Positions 22,057-33,401 of a DNA stretch of 51,762 nucleotides are shown one piece after another; within the stretch, counting starts at the first letter, position 1, and each line of letters starts with the position of its first letter. Source of the stretch: Triparma columacea (Eukaryota > Sar > Bolidophyceae > Parmales > Triparmaceae); the NCBI GenBank assembly GCA_030267965.1, contig BRYA01001084.1, forward strand, positions 5,346 to 57,107. The letters run 5' to 3'. The notes under the pieces were generated by a model. The model was not told where the DNA came from and made no database searches. It saw only the letters and a program-made list of their open reading frames with translations. A program made the translations under genes and the position numbers.

Positions 22057-23866
22057 ATGATCTCCAATTTTCCCTTCACCCCTCCCCCTGCACCCAAACG
22101 CTCTGGGTCTCCTGGATCTCCTATAGATCAAACGGATATGTCAACTATAGCATCGCAATTGAAACCTCCGATAGAGGCCCCGAGGGCAACACACCAAATC
22201 TCATTAAGCAGTATTCGTGAGAATTATAGGACGATCGAGAGGAAGGCGGCCATGCAGAAGTGCAGCGTGATGGCTGTGGTCAAGGCCGACGCATACGGCC
22301 ACGGCGCTCAGGAGACTGCGACTTATTTGATGCGGGAATGTGGGTGTGACTCATTTTGTGTTGCAACCTTGGATGAGGCCATTCACCTGAGGGAGAAGTT
22401 GCCGTATCCGGTCAGAATATTGGTGCTTGGGGCCCCCGTCGATCTCCCTGCCGACTTTGACCGCTACCTGCACTGGCAGATAGAGATGATGGTGTCCGGT
22501 CCAGAGGTGGTGAAGAAGGTGAGGATGAAAAGACGATGACCCTAAGTCTCACGAGATCTATTCTGCTAATGCACCCCCTTTCCACACCTTGCTTACCTTG
22601 TCTCCTCGTTGTCGCCCCCTCCAGCTGATGGAGTGGTGTTCTGATATAAAGACCCGGCGGGAGAACATGGTCCAGAATTCGGCGAAGGAGGCCATGGATA
22701 AGGTCGCTGAGTCAAACATTTCCAAGGGGGTGGTAAAGAGCAGCAAGACCCTCGGGAACGTGGAGGGGGAGTCCCTGGCAAGGGAGATAAGGGAGATCAT
22801 GATACACAAGAAAAAGGAGGCTCAGGTTCAGGCATTTATAGATAACGCTAGTTCAGGGGCGAGGACGCCGAACGGGAAAGCATCCCCAGTCCAGACAACA
22901 CCCTCTCTTGATGCGCCTCCCACGACAAATATCACTCAATTCCAAGGCATTGCCCACGCTGCGTCGGTCTCCCGCCTCAAGTCTGAACGCGCCGCCAACG
23001 GGGTGTCCCCGTCCCCTCAGATGGGCAATGAAGAGAAAGAGAAAAAGATACGGTGGCACGGAATGGTTGACACAGGGATGGGGAGGATGGGCTTCAAGCC
23101 GGAAGAGGACTGGAGCGTCGAGGCCATCCAGGAGTTACACAGATTTTCGTTACAGGGTAGTCCAATAAGCTTCACGGGGCTCTGCACACATATGGCTGAG
23201 GCGAGCAGCTCTTCAACTTTCACAGTTGAGCAGTTTGGGAGATTCAAAATTCTGCTAAATAGACTCAGGGAGGCGGGCCTGTCAGTGGAGACGGTCCACA
23301 CGGACAACTCGAGTGCACTCCTCGAGGAGAGCCTAAAGCACTTCGACACCGCGGTCCTCAAGCAGAAAAGCGCGGATAGTAGGGGTTACGTGAGGTGCGG
23401 GGGGGCAATCTACGGGCAGCGGCCGCAGTTTACTGAACTGTTACCAGTCTCCACCCTCAGCGCTAACATCAGGCATGTAGGAAAGATCAAGCTCGGGGAG
23501 AGCGTAGGGTACGATAGGACGTGGGTGGCCGAGAGGGACAGCATCATTGCTACCGTGGCGATTGGATTTGCGGACGGGGTCCCGAGGGACCTCAAAGGGG
23601 GCAGCGTGCAGATCAACGGTAATGTTTGTTCTATAGTAGGAAACGTTTGCATGGATATGCTAATGGTTGATGTCACCGATCTTGAGAGTGAAAACACCGT
23701 AAAGGTGGGGGACTCTTGCGTGCTCTGGGGACCGGTGGTGGACGAGTTGGGTGGGATCGACGAGCAGATAAAACTCAAGGACATTGCCAAGTCGCTAAAG
23801 ACGACGCAGAGTGAGCTGACGTGTGGGGTGGACGTTAAGAGGGTTCGGAGGGTGTATGATAAGTAA
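22057..23866 (+). CDS. alr: Alanine racemase with large internal insertion
   Basis: Exons 22057-22518 and 22625-23866 join at phase 0 (567 aa; bacterial Alr is about 360). Near residue 75 is the PLP-lysine motif AVVKADAYGHGA; later come HGMVDTGMGRMGF, GLCTHMAEA, the C-terminal Tyr region ESVGYDRTWVA and NVCMDMLMVDVT. These are all hallmarks of fold-III alanine racemases, which interconvert L- and D-alanine. Between the barrel strand ending MMVSGPEVVKK and VDTGMGRMGF there is an extra segment of about 130 residues, Lys/Glu- and Ser/Pro-rich, with no bacterial counterpart. The short N-terminal extension is Pro/Ser-rich without a clear targeting signal, so a cytosolic enzyme is likely; a second ATG at 22138 (MSTIASQLK) could be the true start. 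Confidence 0.9.
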
Positions 23867-23917
23867 GGGCGGTTTTGTTCGATTTTCGAATATACTGCAA
23901 CATTCTTTTCCGATGCC

Positions 23918-25516
23918 CTAAACGACCTGGCGCGACTTCGCTCCGCCCCAGGTCGTTCTGCCTGCCTCGAGCCCGGGGCTGAACGCCGAGTCTACATCTG
24001 ATCCTGTCCTTGCCCCTGCCCCTGCCCCTGCCCCCCTAAAGAAAGCCTCGCTCTTGCTCCTATTTGGTGCCCCCCATTGACTTCTCCCCTCTGCGCTCGC
24101 CCTGGATCCCATCCCGAAGCTGATTGAACGCTCCCCCGGGTTCATGCTGACATTTAGGGATCTCCTTGCGTTCGCAAGGACGCTCTCGTCCTCGGCGTTT
24201 TCGCCTAATAACTCCCCCTCGGTAGCAAAGAGGACTTCCTCCTCGTCTTGAATGTTGTAGACCCACATTGCGATTGCCGCAATCACTAAGCCCATTCCTT
24301 GTTCGAGAGTGATTGGCTCGGCTTCGTCGCCCATGAGCACCTTGGACATGCTGAAGATGCTAGTTAGGTCGAGGCAGAGGACAGTTCCGATTGTTGCCCA
24401 GGTCGCGCTCATATATTTGGTCAGCCAGAGCAGCAAGACGTTGAACAGAACATTAAAAACGAGGTACCATAAAAACCAGTAGGCTGCGGATCCACCTCCA
24501 GCCGCGCACGCCTGGTCCTGGACATTGTTTTTGTCAGGAACGTCGCCGAAAAAGCAAATCGTCGTGTTCTTCATGTAGTCCCACGTTTCCCCTGGGTAGT
24601 TTTGCTGCGCAGGTTCGGGCATGCGAATCCAATTGATGGGGAACATGACGAATCCCCATAGAATCTGCCAGTATCCTGACCATAGACAGGCGTACATAAT
24701 ATCGAGCTCGGCCTTCTTCAAACATTTCTCCTTATAACAATTGCTGATGCCGGCAGGAATTGTGCCAATGATAAAGATCACGTACCATAGGGTGCTAGTT
24801 GTATGTGAGTCCCCGTTGGCGTCTACGTAAGAGCCCAAGCTCTCTCCTGTGCCCGGGGTCAATTCCACAGTGACAGCAGCGAGCCCAGACACGACAATCA
24901 ACAGACACCCCGCCCAGTGATTCTGGTGGTACTTGCTACCAAGGTAGAGTACGGAAATGACCACCGTCCACACGACATTGAGGTTCGTCAAGATTGACTG
25001 CATCGTGAGGGAGATGTAAGGGGCGGGGAGGCTAGTGAGGACGGCATTCAACTCGTCCCAGAAGGAGAAGAGAGAGAGCCTCAGCTGCGAGTAAGGCTTT
25101 CCCTGCTTCGTGGCGCACTTGCTTCCTGGGAGGAAAAACGTACGGTCGTACTTGGGCGGAAGGCCCTTCTTCTTGCATTCGCTGTTGACGTAGATTATGT
25201 AAACGTAACACATCAAAACTGTCGCAACCTGAACCCCAATCGGCCAGAGCACATTCATATACATGAGCTGGTAATTCGGCATTCTATCAAGCACGCGCTT
25301 ATTGAATACGCGGTCCATTGCCCGGAGAACAACGAAGACGACGAAGACAACCGCCACTAGCAATTTTGGTGGTTTTGGGTTGGATCGGACGACATTTTTG
25401 GGTGTCTCTGTTGGAGGAATTGGTGGAGGGGAAGGAAACGGGGGCGGGGGGGGCAGGTCGGACATCGCGGGGGGCTGATTGGAAGGAAGGAGAGGTTCCG
25501 CGGCGTCGGTCGCCAT
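23918..25516 (-). CDS. CRT-like transporter (drug/metabolite superfamily)
   Basis: A single exon encodes 532 aa with about ten membrane helices. It starts with a Pro-rich cytosolic segment (PPPPPFPSPPPIPP) before helix 1 (LLVAVVFVVFVVLRAMDRVF). Diagnostic stretches are SILTNLNVVWTVVISVLYLG followed by WAGCLLIVVSGLAAV, and IPAGISNCYKEKCLKKAELD, which match the chloroquine-resistance-transporter-like family found in plants, apicomplexans and algae. Relatives move thiols, peptides or basic amino acids across vacuolar or plastid membranes. A Cys-containing lumenal loop (CFFGDVPDKNNVQDQACAAGG) is also typical. The C-terminus is a long Ser/Gly/Arg-rich tail. A MITE ends 50 bp from the start codon. 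Confidence 0.88.
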   Translation of the reverse strand: MATDAAEPLLPSNQPPAMSDLPPPPPFPSPPPIPPTETPKNVVRSNPKPPKLLVAVVFVVFVVLRAMDRVFNKRVLDRMPNYQLMYMNVLWPIGVQVATVLMCYVYIIYVNSECKKKGLPPKYDRTFFLPGSKCATKQGKPYSQLRLSLFSFWDELNAVLTSLPAPYISLTMQSILTNLNVVWTVVISVLYLGSKYHQNHWAGCLLIVVSGLAAVTVELTPGTGESLGSYVDANGDSHTTSTLWYVIFIIGTIPAGISNCYKEKCLKKAELDIMYACLWSGYWQILWGFVMFPINWIRMPEPAQQNYPGETWDYMKNTTICFFGDVPDKNNVQDQACAAGGGSAAYWFLWYLVFNVLFNVLLLWLTKYMSATWATIGTVLCLDLTSIFSMSKVLMGDEAEPITLEQGMGLVIAAIAMWVYNIQDEEEVLFATEGELLGENAEDESVLANARRSLNVSMNPGERSISFGMGSRASAEGRSQWGAPNRSKSEAFFRGAGAGAGARTGSDVDSAFSPGLEAGRTTWGGAKSRQVV

Positions 25517-25565
25517 GGGAATCTGAATTTAGGTCGGGCTTGATTTCCTCCCACAAAGGACAAAG

Positions 25566-25745
25566 TAGCCCATGCTCCTATAGTCAAAAGTTTTCAGAGA
25601 AATAGCCAATTTTATAGCCATAGTCAAATAGGCACCCGTTGGAACCAATCAGATCGCCGCATTTGCGGATATATAGCCGTTAAATAAACTTTTTTAGCGA
25701 AGTTATAGCCAAAATTTTAGCCATTGGCTATAGGAGCATAGGCTA
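25566..25745. mobile_element. 180-bp MITE with 18-bp TIRs and 8-bp TSD
   Basis: The ends are inverted repeats, tagcccatgctcctatag at 25566-25583 and its complement at 25728-25745, differing at one base. The 8-bp direct repeat ggacaaag flanks it exactly (25558-25565 and 25746-25753). The interior is AT-rich with repeated atagcca motifs and no ORF. An 8-bp target duplication with short TIRs fits a non-autonomous hAT-type (or Merlin-type) element. It sits in the divergent gap between the CRT-like gene and the His/Lys-rich membrane protein. Confidence 0.85.
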
Positions 25746-25855
25746 GGACAAAGGCGAGAGAAGGTTGAGAAGGTTTGTGATCGGAAAAAGAGTGGACAAG
25801 CAGTTGGGGCTGAAAATTGATCTTTTGTGTCCGTTCAAGTTACCTTTGTCTTGCA

Positions 25856-27277
25856 ATGGCTGGGCATCATGGGCATAAGGGCCGCAAGGAGAAAGACGAA
25901 AGGTCGGTGAAAATAGCTCTGCAAAAAAAAGGTGATCCACACTCACATCGCCAAAGGCGAAAGTCAAGGTCTGAAAAAGTGAAGAGTCCAAGAAAGGTAA
26001 GTGGGGGGGTAATAATGGTGGGTAGGTTAAAGGTTCTGAGCCCGGTTGGTTGAAACGGGGAAACGCGGCGTTGCGTGGCCTTCTTATTCTCAACCTTTCA
26101 CCTAACCCTCCCCCCCTCGACACCAGGATGGCAGTCCAAGGCGGAGTCCGCGGGAGAAAAGCCACCACCACCACCACAAGGGAAAGGTCGATTTGTCCTA
26201 CGGATACGATCCCAGGCAACATTGGTCTGCGCCTGAGGCAGGAGTAGGGGACCACCATCACCATGCTGCAACACAGATTGGCAAGCTTGTGAGAGGCGGT
26301 AGTGCGAGAAGAATAATGGAAATGAGGAAGGCGGCGAAGGATAAGATGAGAAAGCAGCAAGTAGCTAGGAAAACGCAGGCGAAATCGTTACAGGAAAAGC
26401 ACGAGGACAAAACAAAAAAAATGGAAAAGAACGTGCCAAGAGTTTTTGATCTCAGCAACCAGGGAGACCAGGCAAACTACATTCCAGACGATTATTACAG
26501 TGACGAAGCGCCGCCGAGTTCTGGACGGAGTTCTACTCTGGATTCTGACGGTTTGCCGAGAAAGCACGGCAAGAAGGACAAGAAGGACAAGAAGGACAAG
26601 AAGGATAAGAAGAACAAGAAAAAGACACGCGAAGAGGAGGAGGCTGAGGAGATTGCGGCCGAGAATGTGAGTGGGGAATTGGGAGGGGGGCAAGACTTAT
26701 GCGATATGTATTGCTGAGGAGTAGCTTGAACAACGACTTGGTGCCAACCAAAAAATAAGACTCCTACCTAAAGACTCTGTTTCCCTCGTTGCTTCACAGC
26801 TCACTTTTCTCACCTAAATCAATTATTCCGCAGGAACAATATAAGATAGATACCATGAAGTACGAGGGGGAAGTTACTAAGGCCATGGAGGAGGGACAAA
26901 TTACAGGCGAAATGGCGGAGAAACTATACAAGAAGAAGAGAGTGGAGATATACGAAGACGACGATGAGGAAACCAGAGCTTACAAGCTAAAACTCAACGC
27001 CCTTGCAATGGAACAGAAAGATGTGGAGAGGCACCACAAGCAAGTCCACGCAAAAGTAGAAGTACCCAGCGCCTCAGATGACAGAAAGTGCATCTGCTTA
27101 GCAGGGATGTTCCTAGGGGGGTACTATGCGACCTGTATATGGATGCTTCTCGAGGGAGGGGGGTTGGCAATTCTCGCGATAATCCTGGGAGTAGGGGCCC
27201 CAGCCATGCTCATATGGCTCGTTTGCTCGTGGCGTAAGGCGAAAAAGGAGGGGAAGCGGGCGATTTTCAAATGGTGA
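25856..27277 (+). CDS. His/Lys-rich protein with C-terminal membrane hairpin
   Basis: Exons 25856-25996, 26127-26666 and 26834-27277, all phase 0, give 374 aa. The N-terminal half is strongly basic with His clusters (MAGHHGHKGRKEKDE, a five-His run, GDHHHHAA), then a Lys-rich coiled coil (MRKAAKDKMRKQQVARKTQAK). A run of KKD triplets precedes an acidic stretch. The end has two hydrophobic segments (ICLAGMFLGGYYATCIWMLL and LAILAIILGVGAPAMLIWLV) with a short basic tail, so it is probably a membrane hairpin with a cytosolic N-terminal domain. The His clusters could bind metal. I do not recognise the family. Confidence 0.7.
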
Positions 27278-27444
27278 TATTGCACGCGTAAAACGGTGCG
27301 CCTTCTCATAGTTGTAGGGTGCCTAAAGCCTAAAAGTTGTACAGTACGCAGTACCTCTTTTTAATTTTTAGGAAGGGCCTTCCGCCAGCTCGCAGCAAAG
27401 GCGTGGCTTTGTGTCCTGCCCAAAAAAGGAGCTCAACAACTTTG

Positions 27445-29332
27445 ATGCGCTCCTCGATGTTGCCTCTCGCTGCCCTCATAATTACCTATCTTGGCGTGGT
27501 AGAGGTAGAGGCGTTTACTGTCTCAACCTCACGAGGGAAGAAAATAATTGGTGACAAGACAAGGTTGTCGGCAATTCCAGATGAACAGAGGGTGAGAAAA
27601 CAGGCTGTCGAGAACTAGATCAACCTTCGTGACTTCTATTCGTTGTAAAAAATATGTTTGCCCTTATTTACCCTCAAAAACGCTCCCTCACCCCTCTATT
27701 CCCCATTTTTCCTCCCCCCCCCCCCCCTTTCCCGGGTCGTCAGGTTGTCATAACTGGTGCTGGCGTTGTTTCAGGGTGTGGTTGCGATCTTCCTACATTT
27801 GTAGAGTCCGTCTGGGGCGGTAAATCTAGCCTCGGAAGGATTTCCCGATTTTCGTTGGAAGAATTTCCCATCAATTGCGAGGTTGCATCAGAGGTTCCAG
27901 AGGAGATGTTCACGCCAAAGCCGTGGTTTACAAATTTCAAGAGTATCAGGTGGGTAGTGTGGGTGATCGTCGTGGGTGTGTTGTATGAGAGATGTGAGCC
28001 ATCCTCTTATGTTCCCTCCCTCACCCTCCCTTACCCTCCTTTACACTTCTCACCTTCCCCAACCTCCCTGCAGATCCAACGATAGGTACACCCACTTTGC
28101 TGTGGCCTCTTCTAAAATGGCCCTTGCCGATGCTGGCCTTGAGGTGGGTTCTACGGATCCTTCCAGGTTGGGGGTGATGATAGGTTCTGCATTTGGTGGG
28201 GCCGAGACTTTTGAGAGGGAGACCCTTAAGCTTCACGCGAACCCTTCTCGCCCCAAGGTCTCTCCATTCACAATACCTGCCCTCCTCGGCAACACGGCGA
28301 GCGGTATTGTCGGCATTGAGTGCGAAGCGCAGGGTCCCAACTACTCTGTAATTAGGTGAGAGAGGATTTTGTAATTTTGCTATGTCATTCAACTCGTCGT
28401 GCTAAGACGCCCCTTTCCGCACTTCGATTGGCTCGCCCACAGCGCATGCGCTAGTGGCTCGCATTGCATAGGGGAGGCTGCCGAGATGATTGCCAGTGGG
28501 GAGGCTGACATGATGCTCGCGGGCGGCACTGAGGCCACCGTGACGCCCCTCGTATGTGCCGGCTTCGATGCAATGAAGGCCATGTGCACAGCTTTCAACG
28601 ACGAACCCAAGAAGGCGAGCCGTCCCTTTGACAAAAAGAGAGCGGGCTTCGTCATGGGTGAGGGAGCCGGGGTCGTGGTATTGGAAAGCCTCGCGAGTGC
28701 CAAGAAGAGGGGCGCGAAGATTTACTGCGAGTTGTCTGGATACGGGGCGAGGTGAGAATTTGAGGAGGGAAATGCACATTCTCTCTCTCTCTCTCTCTGC
28801 GATCTTCTAGCGACTCGCTTCTCGCGTCAATCACACTTACGAATCCATCTGCTTCGCTCGCTTTAGCTGTGACGCCCACCACATCACGACCCCTGCACCT
28901 GAGGGGCGTGGGCTTGCCAACGCTATGGAGAGGGCACTCAAGGGTTCGGGGGTTGAAAAGATGGATGTCAACTACATAAATGCTCACGGAACCTCGACCG
29001 CGTATAACGACAAGTTCGAAACCATGGCCATCAAGACGGTTTTCGGCGAGCACGCCACAAAGAAGGACGGGAACTTTGTTGTTAGTTCGACAAAGGGTGT
29101 AACTGGGCATACACTTGGAGCTGCCGGTGGAATTGAGGCTATCATCGCTGCTCTCTCCATATATAACGGAAAGGTTCCCCCAACCATTAACCAGGAGGAG
29201 GCTGACGAAGATTGTGACCTTGACTACGTGCCCAACGTCGCCCGTGACATGGAGGTCAAAGCTGCCATGAGCACCAACTTGGGTTTTGGAGGCCACAACG
29301 CGGCGCTGCTCTTCACCAAGTACGAGGAGTAG
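27445..29332 (+). CDS. fabF: Beta-ketoacyl-ACP synthase II (KAS II/FabF), plastid
   Basis: Five exons, 27445-27591, 27744-27949, 28074-28355, 28443-28751 and 28867-29332, give 469 aa with phases 0, 2, 2, 2. The start is a signal peptide ending VEAFTVS, an ASAFAP-like site, then a basic transit segment, so import into the plastid is expected. The condensing-enzyme core begins [13 protein letters not shown]. The catalytic Cys lies in SACASGSHC, formed across the third intron; the two His are in NAHGTST and [13 protein letters not shown]; the family Phe-Gly motif is [12 protein letters not shown]. It elongates acyl-ACP with malonyl-ACP in plastid fatty-acid synthesis. Intron 1 carries a run of about 15 C residues just before its acceptor. 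Confidence 0.93.
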
Positions 29333-29501
29333 GGATGGGGGGGGATGGAACTGCGCTGTGATAATGAAGGTGGGCTGATATTTTTTGCCAAAATTGTGTT
29401 TACCCTCTTTACTTGGAGTATTTGTTGCCCGCCTCACCATGAGAGTTGTGCGTCTTTCGTTGAGTTTGTGTACGTATGGGTATTTTGGTGGGTATCCTTA
29501 T

Positions 29502-32274
29502 TCAGAACTTTAGGTTGACCCTGACCCCAAAATCAGTCTCCGACCCGAGATCCTCCTCTGCGCGCTTAGCGAGTTCCTTTAGGTCGGCGTCGTACTTGCC
29601 TGCCCTCCCCCCGATGTTCTTCCCATTCCTCCGAGCGAGAATCGTCTCGAACTTGTCTCCATCCTTAATGACCTTGAGCGCTTCTTTAACCTGCGTGTCT
29701 GTGGAGAGGCTTTTCTCCAGCAACATGCTCTCCGGAAGATACCTTGCTAGGATTGCGTTAGAGATGTCTTCCTTGAGGTCCTTGTCGTACTTCTTGAAGT
29801 CGGCTGCCATTTCGTTCCTAATGCTCGACCTCAGCTGCTTGAGCTCCCTAGCAGCCGAGTCGTACCCGGAGTCCTTGAGCTGTTTGTTGAGCGTGTCCAG
29901 GGGCTGGTTGTAAAGGGATGTCAGTGACGGTATCTCCCCGCTCTTCTCCTTCTCCGCAACCATGTCTTGGAACTGTTTGTAAAGTTCGTCAGTGACCCTG
30001 AAGCCGGACGCAATGGAGTTCGTCTTACTCCACCTTGATGCGAAGTCGTCCAGCACCCCACTCCTCAGTATAGCAACCTCAAGCGCGCTAGCCCTGGGCG
30101 GCTTAATTTTTACGTCTACTTCGATGCCCCCCCCGTCCTTGATTATCCTTCCGGCCTTTGTCTTGAAGACCTGACGGTCACGATCTTTAACACTCGTGGC
30201 AAGGAACCCCTTCGTGTCGCCCTCGTTATAGTTGGTAGACTGGATGCACCTCCCGGATGGAGTGAAGTACTTGGCGACTGTGAACTTCAGTGCCGTGTCG
30301 TAAGGGAGCTGAGGAAGGGGAGAGGAACGAAGCAAGTTCGAGCGATGACCAAAGGTTGCGTTAGTGCTCGGTGCTCAAACTTCTTGCACAGCCAAAATCC
30401 TCCTGTACACTGGTTTCACATTTTTTCCCTCTCTCACCTCCTCAACGTTCTGCACTAATCCCTTTCCGTACGTTCTATCGCCTCCCAAAATGACACCGAC
30501 ATCCAAGTCCTGGACGGCGCCGCTGACGATTTCTGCTGCACTCGCCGTGCCTCCATTCACGAGTACGACCAGCTTGCAATCGGGGTCGAGCAGGGGGTTC
30601 GTTCGGCTCCTATAGAGAACAGAAGGGAAGCCCCTGCCCTTGGCGGAAACAATGTCGGAACCCTTGGGCACCAGCAAGGATGAAACATCTACCGCACTCG
30701 TCAGGAGCCCCCCAGGGTTCCCCCTCAAGTCCAATATGAGCCCCTCGAGTTTCTTCCCCTTGCTCTCCGTCTCCGCCACCTTCTGCAGAGCCTCAAGGCT
30801 GGCTCTAACCTCCGCTCCCGCGTCCTGGCTGAAGCCACCAAGCTGAATGTACCCTATGGCATCGTTGGTGTCACCGACAAAGGTCGTCAGTTTCACGTCC
30901 CTTATCTTTATTATCGACCTCTGGAGGTCCAATTTTTGCACGCCCTTGACGCCATCCCTCTAAGTGAGCGGTGAGAAGAGCCCAAAAGCGGTGAGCAAAG
31001 TGAGTTGCGGAAAGGGTTAAGTTGTCGTCGAAAAGACAGGTCCTTTCTTTTCGTCCATTCTCACCTCGAAGCTCACAGTCACAATGGACCCGGGATCCCC
31101 CCTTAGCTCGTTCCTGACCTGCTCCACGGTCATCTTCTCGACATTTTTGTCGTTGACAGCGATGAGCTTGTCGCCAACCCTCATCCCAGCATCGTAGGCG
31201 TAACCCTCAAAAGCCGCGACGACGTGAATTTCCTCCAGCTTCTCTCTCCTCTTCTTTGCAACCAGAGTCTCCCTGATTTCATCGTCCGCGCCGTCCTCAA
31301 CAGCGGCGTTGATGTCCTCGCCATCGTCGTTCACCTCCCTTGCCTTGCTGCTCTTCTTCTCCTCAGCCTTAGCAATCCGCTCCTCGCTTTCCTTACTCCT
31401 CCCACTGATGGCCAGACCGACACCCCCGTACTTCCCGCTGACGCTCTCCCTCATGTCAGCCGCCTCCGACCTGGTCTCGAACTCGGTGTAAGGGTCAAGG
31501 GATGACAGCATGGAAGTCACGGCAGTATTGAAGAGCTTGTTCGTATCCACAGGGTCCACGTAAGTCTTATCTAGATCAGACAGTATACTACTGAAGAGCT
31601 CCACGGACTCCCCGAACTTTTCGGCCTCGCCAAACACGGGGGCAAAGAGCACAGTAATCGTCAGTGCAATCCCAGCCATAAAGCTCCCGATCACGTACTT
31701 GTACCCAAGCACCCTCTCCTTGAAGCTATTCAACAGTAGCTTGAAATTTTCTTTCGTCATCTTCTTCTGCAGCAGGGGGAGCGTTTGAGGAAGTGTTTTA
31801 ACCTGGTTGGCGGGGGCATGTTGGTGTCAGGGAGTGGGGTAAGTTTGGTGGGTAGTTATGGAGATTTAGGGGCAGAAGGAGGAGATTTTATCTTGAGTTG
31901 TGGTGTGCCATTGGGTCAAAGTGGTTGTAACGATCTAGGAAGGCACCCTAAAGTGCACAATGAGACAGACTTGCGAAGTGTTCCAACTTCTACCCTCCAA
32001 ATTATCTCACCTTCCGTTTCAAATCGACCCATACTTCACGATTGTCGTCTTTGTTGTCGTCTTTTTTGTCGTCATTGTCGTTGCTTCCGAATTGAAGAAC
32101 TCCAAGGCGACCAAATTGACAACCAAGTCCAGCATCATCGGAGGGGGATTTCCCAAGCAAGTTGTTGTTGTTGGAGATAACCACGCCTTGTCGTCGGACT
32201 GGGTTACAAATTTGGAATCCGTTGGAATATGAAGTCACTAGGGATAGAAGGAGGGCCAAATCGCGAATGATCAT
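29502..32274 (-). CDS. ctpA: C-terminal processing protease (CtpA), plastid
   Basis: Four exons, 32274-32011, 31766-31065, 30959-30438 and 30308-29502, all phase 0, give 764 aa, longer than typical CtpA (about 400-500). Exon 1 encodes a signal peptide (LALLLSLVTSYSNGFQI) with an ASAFAP-like Phe and an Asp/Asn-rich segment. Exon 2 has a membrane helix (YVIGSFMAGIALTITVLF), the N-terminal helical domain (YVDPVDTNKLFNTAV, DPYTEFE) and a PDZ domain (YAYDAGMRVGDKLIAVND). Exon 3 has GLILDLRGNPGGLL, the nucleophile in NGGTASAAEI and the catalytic Lys in DRTYGKGLVQ. Exon 4 opens ALKFTVAKYFTPSGR and then extends about 200 charged residues. CtpA matures the photosystem II D1 protein in the thylakoid lumen. 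The 50-residue Lys/Glu insertion beside the PDZ domain is unusual. Confidence 0.92.
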
Positions 32275-32606
32275 TTAAAATGTGGAGGGGATGACAAGGC
32301 AAAGAATTTCCTGAATTCTTTGAGCAAGGGGGTGGCCAAAAGCATTATTATTATTGGCATTGTGCTCATCCCTCAAACCAGATTTTGCCTTTATTTTTGC
32401 CTTCGTGCATCTCTTTACACACAAGAGAACGTCAACATTTCTGATTTTTTTTACCGGCATTTTCAAAAATCAAAATAAAGAGCAGGTGTGTATCTTTGAT
32501 CATCCTTCGGTTGAGCACCCAGAAGTGTACCAACACACACACAGAATCTTTCTTGGTTGGACTGACAGCGATTTCTTTGAACAAACGGAACAAAAGGCAG
32601 TTTTAA
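32275..32606. other. Divergent intergenic region, 332 bp
   Basis: This lies between the ctpA start (-) and the myristoylation-type gene (+). It is moderately AT-rich, with runs such as attattattattgg near 32345 and gattttttttacc near 32440. It presumably carries both promoters. No gene is seen. Confidence 0.5.
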
Positions 32607-33401
32607 ATGGGCTCTGGGGCTTCAGTTGATTTAGTTGCGGAACAGGCCAAGCCCCTTGACCTCTCAGATGTACTCACTCCTCGTGGGGAATCAGTTAAAG
32701 CTGAGTTGATAAGAATCAGGACCTTGCTCCGTAACACACAGTTTGAGCCCGCCGATGCTGAGCCTGCTGCTGAAGTTGGGGGTTCTGTCGGTGAGTGTGG
32801 GGGTAAAATGGCTGGAGGTGGGGTAAATTGGTATGTTAGGAGCGACATCGGGTGTAGGGTTGTCCTATCAGGGTAGGGGGACCCAAGGGTGGTGCTACGA
32901 GATACCCCCGATTGTTCTCGTTGGTGTGTCCGTACGAACGTTAACGCGACCACCCCAAGCCCCCGCACCGATGGACACAAACTCTGCCAAAATCTCGAAC
33001 CCCTCCACTCCTCACCCCCCGCACCCCCCTCCGCCTTCGCACCTTCAGAATCCGAGTCTGAATCCGAGGCAGAAATGAGTCCTGAAGATGCAGCCGCACT
33101 GAGGAAGAAGCGGAGAAACAAGACTGGACCAGGAACAACCCGCTCGGGTCGAAAGGGTTCCGTCATGTCTGAAGGCATGAAACTTTCCATGGCCCATGCC
33201 ACGGGAGAGTCAGTGAAGGGCTACCAAATGGAGGGCGAAATGGAAGCCACAGCCGAGGGCACCGAAAGCCAGGAGAACAGTCCCAAACCTCCACCAAGGG
33301 ATATTGAGGGAGGGGAGGGGGCTGAGGCCGCTCCTGCTGCAGAGGCTGGGGCTGTGGAAGGCGCTGCCGAAGCTGCTGCGGAAGCTGTTCCTGCTGCCTA
33401 G
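32607..33401 (+). CDS. Small acidic/Ala-rich protein, likely N-myristoylated
   Basis: Exons 32607-32790 and 33049-33401 join at phase 1 (178 aa). The N-terminus MGSGASVDL fits the N-myristoylation pattern (Gly2, small residue at 6), suggesting membrane attachment. Then come a short helix (VKAELIRIRTLLR), a Ser-Glu run created at the junction (SVESESESEAEMSPEDAAAL), a basic patch (LRKKRRNKTG) with GRKGSVMSEG, a possible phosphosite, and an Ala/Glu-rich tail (PAAEAGAVEGAAEAAAEA). No family is recognised. It could be a membrane-associated signalling or cytoskeletal adaptor; that is a guess from the lipidation motif. Confidence 0.65.
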
